In this document: in pieces, positions 46,458 through 57,890 of the stretch
Position numbering within the stretch: the first letter of the stretch is position 1
Layout: each line of letters starts with the position of its first letter
Source: Rhynchonema sp. JSB1_4
Lineage: Eukaryota > Nematoda > Chromadorea > Monhysterida > Xyalidae
NCBI GenBank assembly: GCA_030248065.1
Contig: JASAMV010002763.1
Coordinates: 1 to 64,000, forward strand
Length of the DNA: 64,000 nt
Direction: 5' to 3'
Notes under the pieces: model-generated
Database searches by the model: none
Seen by the model: only the letters and a program-made list of their open reading frames with translations
What the model was told of the DNA's origin: nothing
Position numbers and translations under genes: made by a program

Positions 46458-48418
46458 TTACGGGTCTGAAAGTTCATTAGTTTCAATCATTGAGTTTACC
46501 GTCAATTTTACCAATCGTAGGCAGCTCACCACAGTCGCGCCAGTTGAGCGTGTATTTTTCGGGTTTCGAACGGGCTGACTTTTCGGATCGGCTTTTCGAT
46601 AGAACACAATCCAATTGGTGGCGCAATGCACAGCCAACAGCACCACACTCACCTCGGTGCCGTACGTGCGAACGGTGTACCTGGGTAATTGGTGGTTACA
46701 GTCGACCACCTTGAATTGATTGGACGAGACCACCGCATGCTCGTGAATTATGCATTCAATGTACATAAAACAAACAAGTGGCAGTTCATAACGTGACGGC
46801 TGATCAAAGGCCTCAGGATCAATCTGATAAATACCGTAATATTCTTCGGCTCGTTATCACAAAAGTTCAATATCAAAATCAACGAATGTTTCACAGACCA
46901 CGTCTTCGCAGCCTCACTCGAATCATTGGTGGCCAACCACGTGTTCATCACTGCAATTATGACAACCAACGAATTGCAGATCAGATACTTCATGTTTAGC
47001 AGCTGAAACTTTGGTGTACTTTGATTTCAGGCGTGCATTCGATTATCATCTTAGAATCTAATAGGCAGGCCTAAAATTAGGTTTAATGTCAAATCAGGGT
47101 TTAGGTTTCAACTGGGCCGCATCGATCCTCACCGTCAAACAGTAGACGGCTCGACGCGACACGCCCCGTTGCGACAGACGCTGTTGACTGCTGGACAGAT
47201 GCAGTGTGAACACGGTGACAGCGATTAGGAACAGACAAGGTGTGGGACAGTGGAACACCAGGAACGGAATAAGCAGCAACGCTGGAAACAGTAACGATTA
47301 AATTAGGGCGTAATACCGTAACAAAGTGACAACTGCTTAACAATCACGCAAACCATCAATCGCCGTGCGTTCGTGTTCCTTGTGTGGATTCATCAAATGC
47401 AACGATGTCTCGTTAGAGCCTGTAAAGCAACTTTGAACAGAAACTGTACCGATTAAACGTCGAAATTTTGTCAAAACACTTCCTCAACTACTCAGGATAA
47501 GACGCCCATACTGCGCTACGCACCCGGCACTTTACAGCGATAGACCCAATCGAGCGCCCACGGTTGACCGACAATCAACATGAACGCAACCACCAGCACG
47601 AACATGAAGATGGCACGCACCGAAAATCGATGGCACATGCCCTTGACGTGCAGGGGGCGCCACACCGCCACCAACCTACACTGTTGGTAAGGATACAATA
47701 AATTGGTGTGTCGTTATTAAACTGGGGACCGTAGCCACATTGAGGGCTTGGTAACGAGCAGTTGACATGAACTTGTAATGTTGATTTGCAAAACATTATG
47801 GTCATGTTGGTCACAAGATGACCAGTGAGAGTAACCAACCGTTCGCCGCTCAAGATCACAATCTGCCAGTGCGCGCCGATGCACGCGATTCGCTGCAGAG
47901 GACGAGTCAGGAACAGAAACGGTGCCCAAAAGTAGCCGTACACGCCAACACTGACACCCAAGCCACCGATCGACTGGAAATTGGCAATCTTGAAGTATAC
48001 CTACAATTACCTAAACCCAAAAACAGCTGGCCCTTTTCTCTTCTACCTGAAAATAGCGCACGAATCCGTTGCTGGCGAATGTCGTCCACAACACCACAAT
48101 GTCCCAGAATGCGATGGTCTTCAGATATTCACCAAAACGTTGCGGCGGATCTGAGTATATGCGCAGCGCTCGGAACAGGAACCAGTACCCGAACGTGCCT
48201 GGCAAGAAAATAAAATTTTCGACTTGTGATGTGGATTTTCCTTTCAACCAATTTGTGAGCGAATCTACAGTAACAGCAACATCACCAATAACGGCCAACA
48301 TCGGCACCAAGAACACATTCAGTCCGATCACGAAGTAACTGAGTACCACCGATGTTTGGTCGGGTACCACATTGAGAGCAGGCCGATCGACCACTCCACA
48401 TGTCGCCAGTGACTCCAT
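46458..48418 (-). CDS. FMRFamide-receptor-like GPCR 2 (rhodopsin family, divergent)
   Basis: Eight exons join exactly to 1,113 nt (370 residues): 48418-48286, 48198-48047, 47973-47840, 47675-47524, 47419-47354, 47281-47133, 47002-46899 and 46680-46458. The start MESLATC lies just after a good acceptor (cacctttgcag), so an upstream noncoding exon is likely. TM1 spans the first junction. TM2 has KTIAFWDIVVLW with Asp2.50. TM3 ends SGERLVAVWRPLH, a Glu form of the DRY motif created only when the GTTGGT donor at 47839 is used. TM4 has VGQPWALDW. TM5 (IPFLVFHCPTP), TM6 (LICNSLVVIIAVMN) and TM7 (VSVVLLAVHCATNWIVFY) follow, the last with NWIVF in place of NPxxY. The tail is short. The altered DRY and NPxxY motifs may change coupling (inference). 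Confidence 0.8.
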
Positions 48419-50383
48419 TGCTCTCTGCAAAGGTGATGCATGTAAAACAAAGAAGGCGTTCCCTGAATTTTGCGCCATGATGGACCTGACCACTTGCAAC
48501 AATTTAATACGTATACGGTATGTACAGTATGTGTAACTATCACTCGCACACGGTCAGCTCAAGACTCGTTTGAAACACGGCAACCCTCGGAGACTGTATT
48601 TAGGCTTTCATGCCTGGCTTTCTCTCTTCCTGAAAACGGAAAATAACTGCTGCTATACATACATTCTTCGACAAGAGCATATCTGTTTCTCTCAACGAGT
48701 TTCTTCTCTCACTCGTCCCGTCATTAATTGTCAGCAGTGTTGGGGAAACAAACAACTAGTCAGTTATTCGGGCGACAATTATCAAAGAATGTTGTTATTC
48801 GCCTTGGCTTCATCAAGAAAGTGGCAAATTGATTGCTTAACCTTTGCGCACTAACCCCGGTCGACGGGAAAACATGCAGCAAACTGTAAGCACTCATGCA
48901 GTCTGGTTATTGTTTTTGAACTCGGAATTGCGGTTTGAATGCAAAAGACGGGTAGTGACTCAACTCAACGAACCCATTGGGGATTCGCTCTGTCAAAACC
49001 AGCACGGTACATACAATTGAATCCTAGTTGTGCGTCTGACTGTTTCAGCTGCGTCGCTTGTTCAATTGACACCCACCGTGTCATGGACTTGGACAAAACA
49101 GCGGGGGACAAAACACCACAGACGAGGTTTCTCGGCAATAGCGGCCTCCTAGAGTGTTTGTTTAGAACATCTGTAGAACCTGAGCCGCAGTGGACGCCAA
49201 GCCCACTGAGTCCAAGTCCAATCCCCTAGATGGTGCCATCAAAGCAAAACATCGGTTGCTATATTCTTTGCCTCTGTTACGTCCACCGCTGTTTTGTCCG
49301 TACCCCCACCCACCGATCTTCAAACTGCGATTGTTTATTAGTTTTCACGCTGAGCCTAGTGATCTGATCAAAACAACCCGCACGTCTTGAGACAGCAAAT
49401 TTTTTGATGCAATGAAAAGCTGAACTACCGACAAATTACATCACAGAGGCGAAAAGACTTTTGCTATGCTATACACACCTGCGGCTGGGATGTATACCAC
49501 AGTAGATACATTCAGGGCTAGGGAATTGGCTTTGCTGGAAACGACGAATGCGAAACGAAATCAAAATGACTAGAAAAAGTCTGGGCAGTGGCATGGTACA
49601 CGTAGTTGTGTTTCACCCGCAAATGAGGAATTAGTCAGCAATTAAAGGCAGTATGGTTCACAAGTAACTCAATTCAGATGCAAATCAAGTGCCAGTTTTG
49701 AACATTGCATATTTTCTATCTAGAAAAGTGGCGACCGATTTTTTGCTTCAGATGGGACTGGGAGAGTTCTTTTTAATATTAAAGCAAGGTGTAATGTATT
49801 TCACACGCGAAAAAGCATGCATAATTGAGAAGTTTTTTTCGCGATAGTAATTTAGACGTCTATGCTTGCTGGTGTCAAATTGGATTTATCCATGCCTTCG
49901 ACTTCCGGTAAAGCGTGTTTTGCGACATCATTGTGAGCACACCCACAAACGCACGAGGACGCAGCTGTTTTGTGCATGCATCCAATCTAGTATACCATTT
50001 TGAGAGTGAGCAAGTGGAGCTAACTCCATTGTGTGCAAGCAGACACAACAAGTACATACTACATATGTACAGACTTGACGTGGGTGTTCCTTGGCAACGG
50101 ACGTGTGCAGTGTTGTGGTATTGCTGTCGACATCAGCTGTCGGCCACGTGGGATCACGCGGAAAATTTGTAAAAAATTCTTGACAAAACAGCCTGATCGG
50201 CATGTATTTTCACCAAAATGCGACAAGTTACGAGCCTCTGCTTCGTCCTTCGGCAGTCAGACGCTCATCTCGACCTGAACCGCCTGTGTTTCGTGTGCTC
50301 AGGTTACAATTTGTGTTTCATAGCAAAAGAGATTAATTTTTTTCACAATGCTTCAGAATTAAAAATTGCTAACGGATGTTCCT
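48419..50383. other. Intergenic between GPCR 2 and the six-PLAT gene
   Basis: The genes diverge, so both promoters should be here. No TATA box or gene could be assigned. It holds a short transposon (49090-49300). Confidence 0.4.
49090..49300. mobile_element. Short copy of the CGGACAAAACAGCGG-ended element
   Basis: Inverted ends tGGACAAAACAGCGGggGAC and cGGACAAAACAGCGGtGGAC. They match the ends of the element in GPCR 1 intron 5. The interior is different and noncoding. Confidence 0.6.
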
Positions 50384-53300
50384 ATGTTGTACAGGCAGAA
50401 CTACAAAAGTTCGACCAACTCCTCCTCTGATCGACTAGCAGGGGCTCGAACCCGATCGCTACACAACTTTCCATTCTCATATCATGATTCGGATCCGTTT
50501 GTGTCCTCGTTCCGCGACTACCGAAATTATTCGGTCACAAATTTGTACAACGTGCGACCACGTCGTAGTGCAACATCAGCTGGCCACGTGGTGTACGAGA
50601 TTGAGGTGAAGATGGGTGATCAGCAAGATGCAGGTGGTTAGAATTGATTGTCATGGGTTAATCTCCTGTTTTTTTGCCAAACTTAACGGCTAATGGTTTT
50701 GTCGTCAAATCATCTCGTCAAAGAAAAGTCGCCGAACACATGAACCCCAAATGAGCGCGAAAACTAATACGTGTTCGACGACTTTATTTGACGAGTTGAT
50801 TTGACCACATTACTATAAGCCAACTTAAGCCCCTACCCTCGTTGTCAGCAACGTGACTTAGAACCACCCACCTTTCCTGATGCTAAAATTTTGCAGGAAC
50901 ATCGGCGAATCTCTATCTTCAACTCGTGTCCCACAACGCTCGTGTCCGAAAACAGCGTTTGGTCACCAAATCGCAGGGTCGCAAAGTCAGATATGTTCAT
51001 GGTCACACTTACGAATTTGAAATTAGCGGGCCGAATATTCTCGATCTCGACTATGCGATTATTGAGGTAATGTTGTCGGTGGGCGACTGATCAGCGTGTC
51101 ACCCTTATCGACCACATCACACAGATGGGCTGTGCACCAGGGCATCGTCAGTGTGAATACACCGTGTCAGTGGCTCTCGTGCGTGACACCGCGTAAAGAC
51201 ACACACGAACTGGTTTTATGCTCGCGTAAAACATTCAATCCTGGCAGACGCAACAAGAACAAAGTCGCATGTAATGCACGCCCCACAACCCACATTTTCA
51301 CCCTCCAGTGCGACTGTATGTCCGTGAGCGACGCATGTTTCATCGACTCATTGTCCATCCGCAACACACACACGAAACATCACTGGTCGTTGGTGTGTGA
51401 CGCGTGGCTGTCGCTGTACCACGATGATTGTCAGACAAGTAGACAATTGTTTGTCGATCAGACCGCACTCGATCCTGCACTGGCCGGCTTGGAGTTGCAA
51501 GGTGTTGGGTCGTGGGTTTAAAATTTTGTTATGATTATAAAAATGTAAATACAAAAAGGTCGATAGTTATCTCCTCGCAGATTATAAAATCACAATCAAG
51601 ACCGGTGGCAAAATGGGTGCAGGGACGAATGCCAACGTTTATGTGACATTGTTCGGTTCGGAAGCTGACGTTTCAAGCGCTAAAATTCGATTGGACGTGA
51701 CAAATGCTGTGAACAAGAACAGTGACCCATTCGAAAAGAACAGCGAAGAAACCTTTGTCATTCAGGGACGAAAATTGAAAGAGATCTCGAAACTACGGTC
51801 AAATTATTAATTTTGTCATAATGCGGAATCAAACGCCATCATCGTTTTTCGTTTTAGTCTCGAGCACGACAACAGCGGTTTTGCGGCCGGCTGGTATGTC
51901 GATTGGGTCACTTTGACGACTCAGGGTCAAAAGTACGAATTCGACTGTGATCGATGGCTGGCCGATGATGAAGACGATGGACGGACGTGGGTGGATTTGG
52001 TGCCCAACAACTTGGCCTTGCAGGATCAGGCAAAAACTGTGTCATACACGATTGAAACGCACACTGGTTGGTGATTGGTGGATCAGCAAACGGTGCTTTG
52101 GCTATACGCCTCCAAATTGTACCTTGAAACATCAGGCGACAAGTTCGGTGCTGGCACCAACGCGAACGTTTTCGTGTGTCTGTTTGGCGAGCACGGTGAC
52201 TCAGGCGAGCTGCAGCTTTGTGGATCAGGCGATTTGTTTGAACGAAATGAAATCAACTCTTTCCGTTTTGATCTGGTGGATTTGGGTCAGCTGGATCGAC
52301 TGAGAGTGCGACATGACGATAGCGGCATCGGAGCCGGGTGCAGGGATTTGGCTGGATTTGATGATGTTTCTCCAACTCACGCAGAATTACATACCTCATT
52401 TCAGGTGGTTCCTGGATAAAGTCGTTGTGCACTCTCCCAGTGGAACTCAGACGTTTCCTTGTAACAGGTAATGTTACATTACCCTCATTTTTGTAACATT
52501 TTCACGTAACATTCATTTTTGCTTTACTTCAAATGTTTTTTTCGATCCTTATCTATACTACTAAAACAGGAAGACGTATCTGTGTGTGGCCCCCTCCCTC
52601 GGGGGCACGGGTCAATTTTCACGGGTAGCTTTGGGTATGCTAACGGGTCTTCGGGGGGGGGGGGGTGGCACGGCACGGGCGCGGCGCTGTAGCCGGGCCG
52701 GGCCGTAGGCACGGGTCCCGTCTAGTGCCACATAATTTTAGATTGTCAAAAAGCTGAATAATGTTCACATTACAGTTGGCTGGCGAGTGATGAGGGAGAT
52801 GGGCAAATCAGTCGCGACTTGGTGCCAGTTCCGCAACAGGACAATAAAGGGAGAAGGGACACGTTGCGTCGGAAGAATATGAAAGAGACGACTCATTCTA
52901 ATGATAAACCTGATCTTGTGGCTTATGAGGTGAGGCACCATTCCAATTTTAGTGCCAATGGGTTTTTGTCTGACAAAACTGCAAACAAAATTGCCTATAA
53001 CTGTACATATCCACAGTATGCGTATTCTGAGTTTTCAGGTCACCCTCGTGACCGGCGACCTATTCGGAGCCGGTACCAGTGGGAACGTGTTCATTGAGCT
53101 GTTTGATGATTCACACCGAAGCAGTGGAAGGATTCAGTTGGAACATCGGGAACTGGATCGAAACTCGGTGGAAACATTCTACATCCACGTCGCTGGGATG
53201 TACTCGCCGATGGCCTACATCACAATTGGGCATGATAACAGCGGAATGGCGTCCGGCTGGTATCTAGACGAGGTATGGCTCGATATTTCATGGTCACAGT

Positions 53301-54989
53301 CCCGTCTCTTTACAGTGACGTTTACGTCATTAGAAGGGCTTTCCATTCCACTTCAGAAGTAAAAAACAGCATACTGACGGTCTATTAGGGTCCAAACTGT
53401 CCGACTTTATTAGTTTCATTGGTCCCTATGAGCGCAGACTGTAGACATGTCACAAACGACTTCTTTTCTGCGTGAATCCTATCAGTGCCATTACTTCAGG
53501 TTCGTGTCAACTGCCCAAGCACGGGCATCGAGCAATGTTTCACGTGCAACCAATGGTTGGCCACTGATGAGGCCGATGGTGCGTTGGAACGCAGGTTGTG
53601 GGAGGCGAAACAGGAACGACTGGAATTGACCGAACGTGGGTCCTCAAAACAACGAAAATAAAAATAATTGCTTTTGTTGCTTCTTGTTTTTTTTGACTTT
53701 TTGGTATTTCGAGAAAACTTCCAGCCCACTCAGTCGCACTGCCCCGCAACTACACAGTCGAGGTTCACACTGGTGATGTTCGCAATGCCGGCACTGATGC
53801 TGATGTGTATTGTGAACTGATTGGAAACAACGGTACCACTGGTAAACAGGTGCCTAATAGCATCATGAAAAAGTTCCAGAAAATGTTCATAAGAAACTAG
53901 CACGTGTTCTTCAGACACTAGAGCACTCCTTGACCAATCAGGATGACAAATTTGAGCGCGGCAAAACGGACGTGTTCAAAATTGAATCGCCGACGGATGT
54001 TGGTCACGTGACCAAAATAAGAATCGGTCACAATAACAAGGGATTGGGGGCAGGTGGTTAAAACATGGCTGAGTGTTTCGTTCTTTTTCAGCGAAAAATA
54101 AGGGTCGTTTCATTCCAGGCTGGTTTCTTGACAAAATCGTGCTTCAAGACAGCGACGGAGCAACAGTGTTCCCTTGCGGACGGTGTGTTTATTCTTCACT
54201 GTTTGTCCGCCGGCGTTTTTGTGCTTGTCAGAGAATCGTGAAGAATCCACGGCCTTTTCTTCCAGCAGTTTTTTGCCGTGTTTTATTGCACACCTGCATA
54301 GCTGAGTCATCAAGCTCGAATGTCCAGCTGGTTGATGTTTCAGTTGGTTGGCGGACGACGAAGACGACTGTGCCATCGAACGAGTGTTGACATCAGCAGC
54401 AACTAAACGACACAAAGTTGCTGTCTCATCGCACTCCCGTCAAAGGAGCGACATTTCAAAAAGCAGTCGCAGCTTCAGCACGGATACACATAACAGCAAG
54501 TCCCGATCTAAACCGGGAACACCCAAAAAGTCACAGTCTAAGCCGAGCACAAAAAGTTACGTAATCACTGTCCGGACCGGGGACAAATTTGGTGCTGGTA
54601 CCGATGCGAATGTGTTCTGTATGTTGACCGATAGATTGGGACACAAAAGTGATCCGATCGCCTTGAAAGAGTCGGAAACGAATCGCAACAAATTTGAACG
54701 CAATCAAACCGACATATTCAAAGTTTCTGATGTTTCACGGGAATTGGGAGAATTGGCCAAATGTACCGTCTGGCACGATGGCAGTGGTTTGTGACAGTCG
54801 ATTTTGGTCCATTTCTCGCCTAACCAACATGTACACTATATTGTCAAATTTTCAGGTATTGGTGCGGCATGGTTACTTGACTCGATCACAGTTGAAGACA
54901 CGCAGACCAACGTTTCGTATCACTTTGATTGTCATCAATGGTTATCGAAATCGGATGGAATCACGAAAGAACTCCATAATACTATCTGA
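50384..54989 (+). CDS. Six-PLAT-domain protein (LOXHD1-like)
   Basis: Fifteen exons fit in phase, 2,733 nt (910 residues): 50384-50633, 50897-51066, 51309-51501, 51581-51797, 51858-52066, 52136-52337, 52405-52467, 52776-52929, 53039-53272, 53500-53635, 53725-53849, 53915-54053, 54119-54182, 54344-54786 and 54856-54989. Six PLAT repeats begin at VYEIEVKMGD, YKITIKTGGKMGAGT, YTIETHTGDKFGAGT, YEVTLVTGDLFGAGT, YTVEVHTGDVRNAGT and YVITVRTGDKFGAGT. Most have the IGHDxSG..GW(Y/F)LD core and a (F)xCxxWL end; the first is diverged (CDCMSVSDACFIDSL). LOXHD1 relatives have up to 15 PLAT repeats and act at sensory-cell membranes; a Ser-rich linker separates repeats 5 and 6. The ATG at 50384 may instead be internal, since tgttgtacag just after it could be an acceptor. 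Confidence 0.85.
52555..52735. mobile_element. Possible Helitron-like 5' end fragment in six-PLAT intron
   Basis: ctatactactaaaacaggaa resembles common Helitron/Helentron 5' ends, followed by a G/C-rich block with a run of 14 G near 52655. It lies within the intron 52468-52775. No Rep/helicase or clear 3' hairpin end; low certainty. Confidence 0.3.
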
Positions 54990-55229
54990 GCACAATTGAA
55001 CCGAATTCCACGTGACACCGTCCAGATCCACCACGCACATTTATAAAGTATATTATGGATGTTTCTCCCAAACCCAACAAATTTTTCAAACTTGCAGAAG
55101 AAATCAGTTTTATTTCTGTTCCCGAAATTGCTTGGATATTGTACTGACGCGCATTGCCCATGATTAGTTATTTTCTAGAAAACGAGGTCGATAAAATCAG
55201 TGCCTACATCGCATTTATTGTTTTTCACG

Positions 55230-55642
55230 TTAGAATCGAATATCGACCACTTTCACAGATTGTTCATCCCGATCTTTTTCATCCGAATTTGATGCCGTAC
55301 TTATCGAATCTTGGGTGAACGCGGCAGGCGAGACAACGCTGACCTGGAAATCCAGGCAATACACGAAAGAGAAAATAAACACATACATTTTCTTTTCATA
55401 TGCTGTACATGCAGTATGACATACTGCATGTACAGCATATGAAAAGAAAATGAATGAATATGTAATATACCGCTTGCGAACTGCAACAATTGTCTTCGGT
55501 CAATGAAATGGTTGTTTCTGCCGTCGAACTGTTGGTTTGGGTGTTGGATTGATTGAGACCGAGACTATCGGTGAGTTTCGTTTCCGGTTCACGCATCCAC
55601 AATTGTGTGCGGCGTTTCTTGCTGATTTTCGGTGCGAAATGT
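55230..55642 (-). CDS. C-terminal end of an unrecognised protein, Ser/Thr/Asn-rich
   Basis: Two exons, 55642-55471 (acceptor caacttttcag) and 55343-55230 (acceptor ggatttccag), join in phase 0 and stop at 55230. The 95 visible residues begin with a basic patch (PKISKKRRTQLW), followed by Ser/Thr/Asn/Gln-rich sequence and an acidic end DEKDRDEQSVKVVDIRF. It looks like a cytoplasmic tail. The first exon starts mid-codon, so upstream exons exist but none is visible before the acyltransferase stop at 56256. The intron between the exons contains the perfect 67-bp palindrome. Confidence 0.5.
55386..55452. repeat. Perfect 67-bp palindrome (33-bp arms, 1-nt centre)
   Basis: Left arm 55386-55418 is the exact reverse complement of 55420-55452, around a single A at 55419. 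The arm starts cattttcttttcat and ends gcagtatg. It sits inside a short intron. Confidence 0.95.
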
Positions 55643-55829
55643 CTGAAAAGTTGAAAGCAGTAAGCATTCCTTTTGTGAACTAAACTGATGGGCCCCGGTT
55701 CTATCCGGTCACAATGACTATTGTATAGTCTGGACGCACGTTTTGTTGGTGTATTTCATGGCGTCGCGTCGTTTCAATTTTACGTGGGGCAATCGTCGGA
55801 ACAACAATCGTTGGAGGGCCAATGGGTGG

Positions 55830-55965
55830 AATTCACAAAACAAAGTCAAGCTCAACGTCAAAGTTCAAAGTCAGATGTTTCGGCGTCACGCTGGCTCGTG
55901 CAGCAGACGCAATTTTCTAAACTAAGTGTCAACTTTGACCAATTATTGTGCAAGACTGGATGCTT
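55830..55965. repeat. Inverted duplicate of the acyltransferase 3' end
   Basis: Plus-strand sequence here matches the minus-strand end of the acyltransferase last exon (about 56215-56336). It keeps a readable IHKTKSSSTSKF..VTLARAADAIF-stop frame. It has a 15-bp in-frame insertion (agtcagatgtttcgg, about 55868-55882) relative to the gene. Confidence 0.8.
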
Positions 55966-56255
55966 ATCTAGCCAAAACATTATTATAGGGATGTAACAGA
56001 AGCGTTTTGTGAGAGTATTTCTGAGTTTCATGAATTTCTGAAAAGAGGCAAAGAAATGAACAGACGATCACCAACGGGGGTGCAAAAAATTTTGACTGGG
56101 GTCAATGATCGCCACATTATTTCAATACCATTAGTCAGACATTATTATAACTCAGTAATAATCTTCTGAAACGCTTGTGCTACGTCCTTAAAATACCAGT
56201 ATCCCGAGAACCGTATCCAATCATGAACAATAGTGCGTCAAAGTTGACCCTTCGT

Positions 56256-56946
56256 TTAGAAAATCGCGTCTGCTGCACGAGCCAGCGTGACGTTGAACTT
56301 TGACGTTGAGCTTGACTTTGTTTTGTGAATTGCAGCCAATGGTGGACATTCGAATACGATGGCGAACGGGATGGACAGGAGGTAGCTGAGTAGAAGGTGG
56401 CCCACGGCCTGCATGGGGATCGGGTGAATGTGCATGTGAATATGTGCATTGACCGCGTGAACATGTGAATGGAGTCAGTGAATCTAACCATGGCGAGCGT
56501 GTGCCAATGGCTGGAATGGTAGATCGGTTGAGCGAGCGAATGGTAGTAGATGATCATGAGCAGTTCGTGCACCAGATACACGCTGTAGGTGAGACGCGCC
56601 ATCGGACGCCAGCCGGGCCACGACAACAACATGTTGATCACTCGTGGTGACGCATCGGCCTGATTGAACAGGTGTAAATGAATAGTTGAACCAGTGAATG
56701 AATGACTGTCCCCGTACCTGACACAGCCAGATGAGCGTGCACAAGCACATCGAGAATACCACCCGACTGTCTGAGGCGTAGATGAACACGTGGAGCGTGG
56801 AATGCCACCGACGAGCCAAAGAGCTGAAAGACTCTTTGTTTTATTACGAGGTTTGCAAATATTCCAACAATCGATCAAACCTGCAGTCGTTTTCGTGCCC
56901 AAATTGTAAATCTTTTGTCTCTTCATGACCAGATGCCAGCCGCACA
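56256..56946 (-). CDS. NRF-6-like membrane acyltransferase, 3' part
   Basis: Visible exons on the minus strand: about 56946-56877 (ends TKTTA, donor GTTTGA), 56823-56718, 56659-56489 and 56408-56256. The last three join in phase 0 and end at the stop 56256. The encoded helices match the C-terminal half of nose-resistant-to-fluoxetine (NRF-6)/Acyl_transf_3 proteins: KLLGCLCGW (family G..LG..L), DSRVVFSMCLCTLIWLC, then NMLLSWPGWRPMARLTYSVYLVH, the most diagnostic stretch, and LLLSYLLSIPFAIVFECPPLAA. These are multi-pass membrane proteins thought to move lipids or acyl groups. The N-terminal domain is absent; a hAT end (56996-57112) lies directly upstream, so the gene may be broken. The phase between the first two exons does not fit and is unresolved. 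Confidence 0.7.
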
Positions 56947-56995
56947 AACAGCCCAGCAATTTTTGGTGCAAATAGATAAATGTGTATAAATGGTA

Positions 56996-57112
56996 CACAA
57001 AATAATAAAAAGTGGACTTGTTTTTTAAAATTTTAAAATAAAAAAGTGGTCAACTTTCTCAAAAAAATTTTTACAAACCAAATTTTACTTTTTTTAATCC
57101 AACCCTGGTTGT
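56996..57112. mobile_element. Right end of a hAT element, left end missing
   Basis: Sequence from aaaataataaaaagtggac to AATCCAACCCTG matches the last ~110 bp of the 18419-23543 element. No CAGGGTTGG left end lies nearby, so most of the element is gone or it landed by rearrangement. Confidence 0.75.
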
Positions 57113-57362
57113 ATATCGATTTCACACATAAAGCATGTAATACGTGGCTACGGTAACCCAAACAGCGAACCATTTTGGTTGCGTAGAATTCGGGGTGAAA
57201 CTTCTGCACACGTGTGTTTCTCACTTTTCTCGCTGATAAGAACGCAAAGTGCTTGTCAAAACCTGCTTCAATTTGAAAAAATAGCCAAATATCCGCCTTG
57301 CCAATGCAGGAAAATCAGGGGAATGGATTCTCATATAGTCATATGTGCGACCAATACCTGCT
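57113..57362. mobile_element. MITE family 3, right half only
   Basis: From gttgtatatcgatttcac to gcgaccaatacctg it matches 26155-26410 with scattered changes (aaagcatgtaatacgtggcta, aatttgaaaaaat). It abuts the hAT right end exactly, so the hAT probably inserted into this MITE and the other side was lost. Confidence 0.75.
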
Positions 57363-57890
57363 AGTGGCTTATATTACTTCACATGATGGTTGAAACATCA
57401 GCTGCACGGCGGAAAGTCTATTGGTACAAGTTAGGTGCATGAGACCACAATAAACCGGGAAACTTTTTATCCTGAAAATCACGCACAGTAATGCCGTTAC
57501 GTTGATACACAGTACATGCAATTTGCACTTTTTATATTGCGATAAGGTGAGGCAACTGTGCTAAAGCCGAATAAAATATTCCACGTGGAATATCAGTTGA
57601 CATAAAAGAACCGTCGTGCGGTTCTGGCCAACCATTATTCTGCATTGAAAAACTATTGTAAATCGCGCCAAAGTGAATTCCAACGTGTTTACGTATCAAT
57701 CTATTCATCATGTCGTTTATTGACCCGTCAAATTGTGCTTATGCTGCTGATTCCGGTTGGTGACGTTGTTTGTTGTTTTTATTATTATGAAAAAACTGCA
57801 CTTGCTTTATATTCATTCCTTTCCCCATCGCTCATTTGCTATCTATCTGTTATCATATTCCAATCGAAAGCAGGGTCTTCTGCCACGCAA

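Noticed and set aside
51096..51308. Reading the plus-strand frame 51096-51521 as one continuous PLAT exon
   Set aside because: Only the part from 51309 matches the PLAT core. The acceptor cacattttcaccctccag at 51308 is strong and restores phase with exon 2.
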